Source: Megachile rotundata (Eukaryota > Arthropoda > Insecta > Hymenoptera > Megachilidae). Taken from it: 64,000 nt of DNA. The stretch spans positions 1,984,001 through 2,048,000 of the forward strand of contig NC_134997.1 of assembly GCF_050947335.1 (NCBI RefSeq), given 5' to 3'. The notes beneath the pieces are model-generated. The model was not told the DNA's origin and did no database searches. It was given only the letters and a program-made list of their open reading frames with translations. The translations under genes and the position numbers were made by a program. Numbering within the stretch: the stretch's first letter is position 1; every line of letters starts with the position of its first letter. Shown here one piece after another: positions 60,367-64,000 of the stretch.

Positions 60367-60660
60367 ATCACGATCACACAATCACGATCACAATCACGAT
60401 CACACAATCACGATCACACAATCACGATCACACAATCACGATCACACAATCACGATCACACAATCACAATCACACAATCACAATCACACAATCACAATCG
60501 CACAATCACAATCACAATCACAATCACACAATCACAATCACACAATCACGATCACACAATCACGATCACACAATCACGATCACACAATCACGATCTCACA
60601 GTCACACAATCACAATCACAATCACACAATAACACAGTCACAATCCCACAATCACTATCA

Positions 60661-60750
60661 CACAATCACAATCACACAACCACAATCACACAACCTCAAT
60701 CACACAATCACAATCCCAAAATCACAACCACACAATCACAGTCACACAAT
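60661..60750 (+). repeat. Partial L landmark module
   Basis: Only the CACAACCACAATC, CAACCTCAATC, CCCAAAATCACAACC part is present. It breaks into CAATCACAATC hexamers and then an ATG head at 60773. It lies roughly where a sixth landmark would be expected from the 8.1-8.9 kb spacing. Confidence 0.85.
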
Positions 60751-61989
60751 CACAATCACAATCACAATCACAATGACAATCACAATCACACAATCACACA
60801 GTCACAATTCCATAATCACAATCACACAATCACAATCACACAATCACGATCACACAATCACGATCACACAATCACGATCACACAATCACGATCACTCAAT
60901 CACGATCACACAATCACGATCACACAATCACGATCACACAATCACGATCACACAATCACGATCACACAATCACGATCACACAATCACGATCACACAATCA
61001 CGATCACACAATCACGATCACACAATCACGATCGCACAATCACAGTCACACAAACACAATCACACAATCACACAATCACGATCACACAATCACGATCACA
61101 CAATCACGATCACACAATCACGATCACACAATCACGATCACACAATCACAATCACACAATCACAATCACACAATCACAATCACACAATCACCATCACACA
61201 ATCACCATCACACAGTCACAATAACACATACACACAATCACCATCACACAATCCCGACCACACAATCACGATCACACAATCACAATCACACAGTCACACA
61301 AATACAATCACAATCACACAATCACACAGTCACAATCGCACAATCACGATCACACAAGCACGATCACACTGTCGCGATCACACAGTTGCGATCACACAAT
61401 CACAATCACACAATCACAATCACACAATCGCAATAACACAATCGCAATAACACAATCACAATCACACAATCACAATCACACAATCACAATAACACATTCA
61501 CACAATCACGATCACACAATCACAATCACACAACCACAACCACACAATCACACAGTCAGAATCCCACAATCACGATCACCCAATCACGATCACCCAATCA
61601 CGATCACCCAATCACGATCACACAATCACGATCACACTATCACGATCACAGTATCACGATCACAAAATCACAATCACACAATCACAATCCCACAATCACA
61701 ATCACACAATCACAGTCACACAATCACAATCACACAATCGCACAGTCACAATCCCACAATCACGATCACCCAACCACGATCACCCAATCACGATCACCCA
61801 ATCACGATCACACAATCACGATCACACAATCACGACCACACAGTCACAATCACACAATCGCAATCACAATCCCACAATCACAATCACACAATCACATTCA
61901 CACAATCACAATCACACAACCCCAACCACACAATCCCACAGTCACAATCCCACAATCACGATCACACAATCACGACCACACAGTCACGA

Positions 61990-64000
61990 TCACACAATCA
62001 CGATCACACAATCACGATCACACAATCACGATCACACAATCACAATCACACAACCACAACCACACAATCACACAGTCACAATCCCACAATCACGATCACA
62101 CAATCACGACCACACAGTCACAATCACACAATCGCAATCACAATCCCACAATCACAATCACACAATCACAGTCACACAATCACAATCACACAACCACAAC
62201 CACACAATCACACAGTCAGAATCCCACAATCACGATCACCCAATCACGATCACCCAATCACGATCACCCAATCACGATCACACAATCACGATCACACTAT
62301 CACGATCACAGTATCACGATCACACAATCACAGTCACACAATCACAATCACACAGTCACAAAATCACAATCACAATCACAATCACAATCACAATCACAAT
62401 CACAATCATACAATCACAGTCACAATCACACAATCGCAATCACAATCCCACAATCACAATCACACAATCACAGTCACACAATCACAATCACACAACCACA
62501 ACCACACAATCACACAGTCAGAATCCCACAATCACGATCACCCAATCACGATCACCCAATCACGATCACCCAATCACGATCACACAATCACGATCACACT
62601 ATCACGATCACAGTATCACGATCACACAATCACAATCACACAATCACAATCCCACAATCACAATCACACAATCACTGTCACACAATCACAATCACACAAT
62701 CGCACAGTCACAATCCCACAATCACGATCACCCAACCACGATCACCCAATCACGATCACCCAATCACGATCACACAATCACGATCACACAATCACGACCA
62801 CACAGTCACAATCACACAATCGCAATCACAATCCCACAATCACAATCACACAATCACATTCACACAATCACAATCACACAACCCCAACCACACAATCCCA
62901 CAGTCACAATCCCACAATCACGATCACACAATCACGACCACACAGTCACGATCACACAATCGCCATCACACAATCACAATCACACAACCACAATCACACA
63001 ATCACAATCACACAATCACACAGTCACGATCCCACAGTCACGATCACACAGTTACGATCACACAATCACACAGTCACAATTCCACAATCACAATCACGCA
63101 ATCACGATCACACAATCACGATCACACAATCACGATCACACAATCACGATCACACAATCACGATCACTCAATCACGATCACACAATCACGATCACACAAT
63201 CACGATCACACAATCACGATCACACAATCACGATCACACAATCACGATCACACAATCACGATCACACAATCACGATCACACAATCACGATCACACAATCA
63301 CGATCACACAATCACAATCACACAATCACAATCACACAATCACAATCACACAATCACAATCACACAATCACAATCACACAATCACACAGTCACAAACCCA
63401 CAATCACGATCCCACAGTCACGATCACACAGTTACGATCACACAATCACAATAACACAGTCACACAATCAAAATCACAATCACAATCACACAATCACGAT
63501 CACACAATCACGATCACACAGTCACAATCACACAGTCACACAATCACGACCACACAATCACGATCACACAATCACGATCACGCAATCACGATCACACAAT
63601 CACTATCACACAATCACTATCACACAATCACGATCACACAATCACGATCACACAATCACGATCACACAATCGCACAATCACTATCACACAATCACGATCA
63701 CACAATCACGATCACACAATCACGATCTCACAGTCACACAATCACAATCACAATCACACAATAACACAGTCACAATCCCACAATCACTATCACACCATCA
63801 CAATCACACAATCGCAATCGCACAATCGCAATCGCACAATCGCAATCGCACAATCGCAATCGCACAATCGCGATCACACAAACACGATCACACAATCACG
63901 ATCACACAATCACGATCACACAATTACAATGACACAATCACGATCGCACAATCACGATCGCACAATCACGATCGCACAATCACGATCGCACAATCACGAT
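61990..64000 (+). repeat. Right-flank duplication, right copy (runs off the window)
   Basis: Partner of 58265-60366, with one 14-bp and one 78-bp loss near 63.02 and 63.08 kb. It continues past the window end inside a CGATCG array. Confidence 0.87.
63941..64000 (+). repeat. CGATCG array, at least 4 sites, cut by window end
   Basis: Same CAATTACAATGACAC lead-in as 60301. Four full sites and the start of a fifth are visible. Confidence 0.93.

Larger units (their letters stand above)
51919..60660 (+). repeat. Higher-order unit 5, type B, degrading to the right
   Basis: L (51919), CATACAACC (52585), ATG (53827), CGATCG (54033), GCACTAT (54455, 56615), GATCGCGATC (55106, 57252) and CACCCAAT blocks follow the order of units 3 and 4 up to about 58.1 kb. 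The second half then lacks the headless CGATCG array and the last ATG module, and passes into left-flank type sequence: CACATTCAC, ACCCCAACCAC, CAGTTACGATC, GATCTCACAG. The end is set at the partial landmark near 60.66 kb and is a judgement. Confidence 0.85.
1..64000 (+). repeat. 14-bp A/C-rich satellite filling the whole window
   Basis: Every part of the window reads as tandem 14-bp units, mostly CACAATCACGATCA or CACAATCACAATCA, which split naturally into an octamer ATCACACA plus a hexamer ATCACG/ATCACA. Recurrent variants carry single changes (CAGTCACA, CACTATCA, CACCATCA, TCGCAATC, CGATCGCA, CACCCAAT). Extra hexamers give short runs of CAATCA. All units are in one orientation: no GTGATTGTG-type stretch was seen on the + strand. 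One typical unit has 5 C, 6 A, 2 T and 1 G, so strand composition skew is extreme. Forward frames lack stops except where variants create TAA (CAATAACAC, CATAATCAC) or TGA (CAATGACA, GATGACAC), and reverse frames are closed by TGA in every unit. I see no unique sequence and no gene. The large size and layered organisation indicate eukaryotic satellite DNA; the host is not identifiable. Confidence 0.97.
60661..64000 (+). repeat. Right-edge mosaic segment
   Basis: Order: partial landmark; ATG head at 60773 fused to a CAATTCCATAATC module otherwise seen near 5119 and 14577; CACCATCAC and CACAAATACAATC pieces like those in the core; then CACCCAAT blocks and the second copy of the right-flank duplication. 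No gene seen. Confidence 0.85.

Noticed and set aside
1..64000. Telomeric DNA
   Set aside because: No TTAGGG, TTTAGGG, TTAGG or similar repeat on either strand, and the unit does not resemble a known telomere motif.
1..64000. Transposon, SINE or tRNA-derived element inside the array
   Set aside because: No poly-A tail, terminal inverted repeat, A/B box pair or non-satellite sequence was seen.
1..64000. SOX (ATTGT) and PBX/HOX-like (TGATTG) sites on the reverse strand as regulatory elements
   Set aside because: They occur in almost every unit as a consequence of the repeat and match the consensus only partly. No basis to call function.
1..64000. Bacterial or viral origin
   Set aside because: Tens of kilobases of uninterrupted short-unit satellite with higher-order organisation and no genes fits eukaryotic heterochromatin, not a prokaryotic or viral genome.
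1..64000. Assembly or sequencing artefact for the whole window
   Set aside because: Structured private variants, ordered modules and differing array lengths argue for real sequence. Only the exact 8660-bp pair deserves artefact testing.

Overview
This window contains no gene that I can support. All 64,000 bases belong to one simple-sequence satellite family, read in one orientation. The + strand is A/C-rich and very poor in G. The commonest unit is 14 bp, CACAATCACGATCA or the G-free CACAATCACAATCA. It is best seen as an octamer (ATCACACA) joined to a hexamer (ATCACG or ATCACA). Rare extra hexamers shift the 14-bp register. No stretch of unique sequence, RNA gene, transposon, CRISPR array or telomeric repeat was seen. 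Tandem DNA on this scale points to a eukaryotic heterochromatic, centromeric, subtelomeric or sex-chromosome array, but nothing identifies the species.

The many long + strand ORFs (up to about 2,000 codons) are trivial. The unit has no stop in any forward frame, and because 14 is not a multiple of 3 every forward frame translates to the same 14-residue peptide per 42 bp (HNHDHTITITQSRS and variants). The reverse strand carries TGA in every unit. I have therefore annotated repeats and no CDS.

The satellite is organised at three levels. (1) 14-bp units. (2) Sub-arrays of unit variants: CGATCG arrays (19), TCGCAA arrays (5 large), TCGCGA and GATCGCGATC palindrome arrays (1 and 6), CAACCA arrays (3), and GCACTAT/GCACTGT blocks (6). 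(3) Higher-order units of about 8.1-8.9 kb, each opening with a landmark module (L, with CACATACACA) that recurs at 17425, 26325, 34457, 43259 and 51919.

Layout: 1-17424 is an irregular mosaic of 1-2 kb segmental duplications (pairs offset by about 5.8, 7.26, 8.53 and 9.47 kb, plus a 1686-bp tandem pair at 9531-12888). 17425-34456 holds two type-A higher-order units. 34457-51918 holds two type-B units, which include a near-exact 8660-bp tandem duplication with its junction near 43.53 kb. 51919 to about 58.7 kb is a third, degrading type-B unit. From about 58.3 kb to the end the array returns to sequence variants seen at the left edge, with its own 3.6-3.7 kb duplication. The core thus looks recently amplified and the two flanks older. 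The biology visible here is satellite turnover (slippage, out-of-register unequal exchange, local homogenisation), not a protein-coding system.
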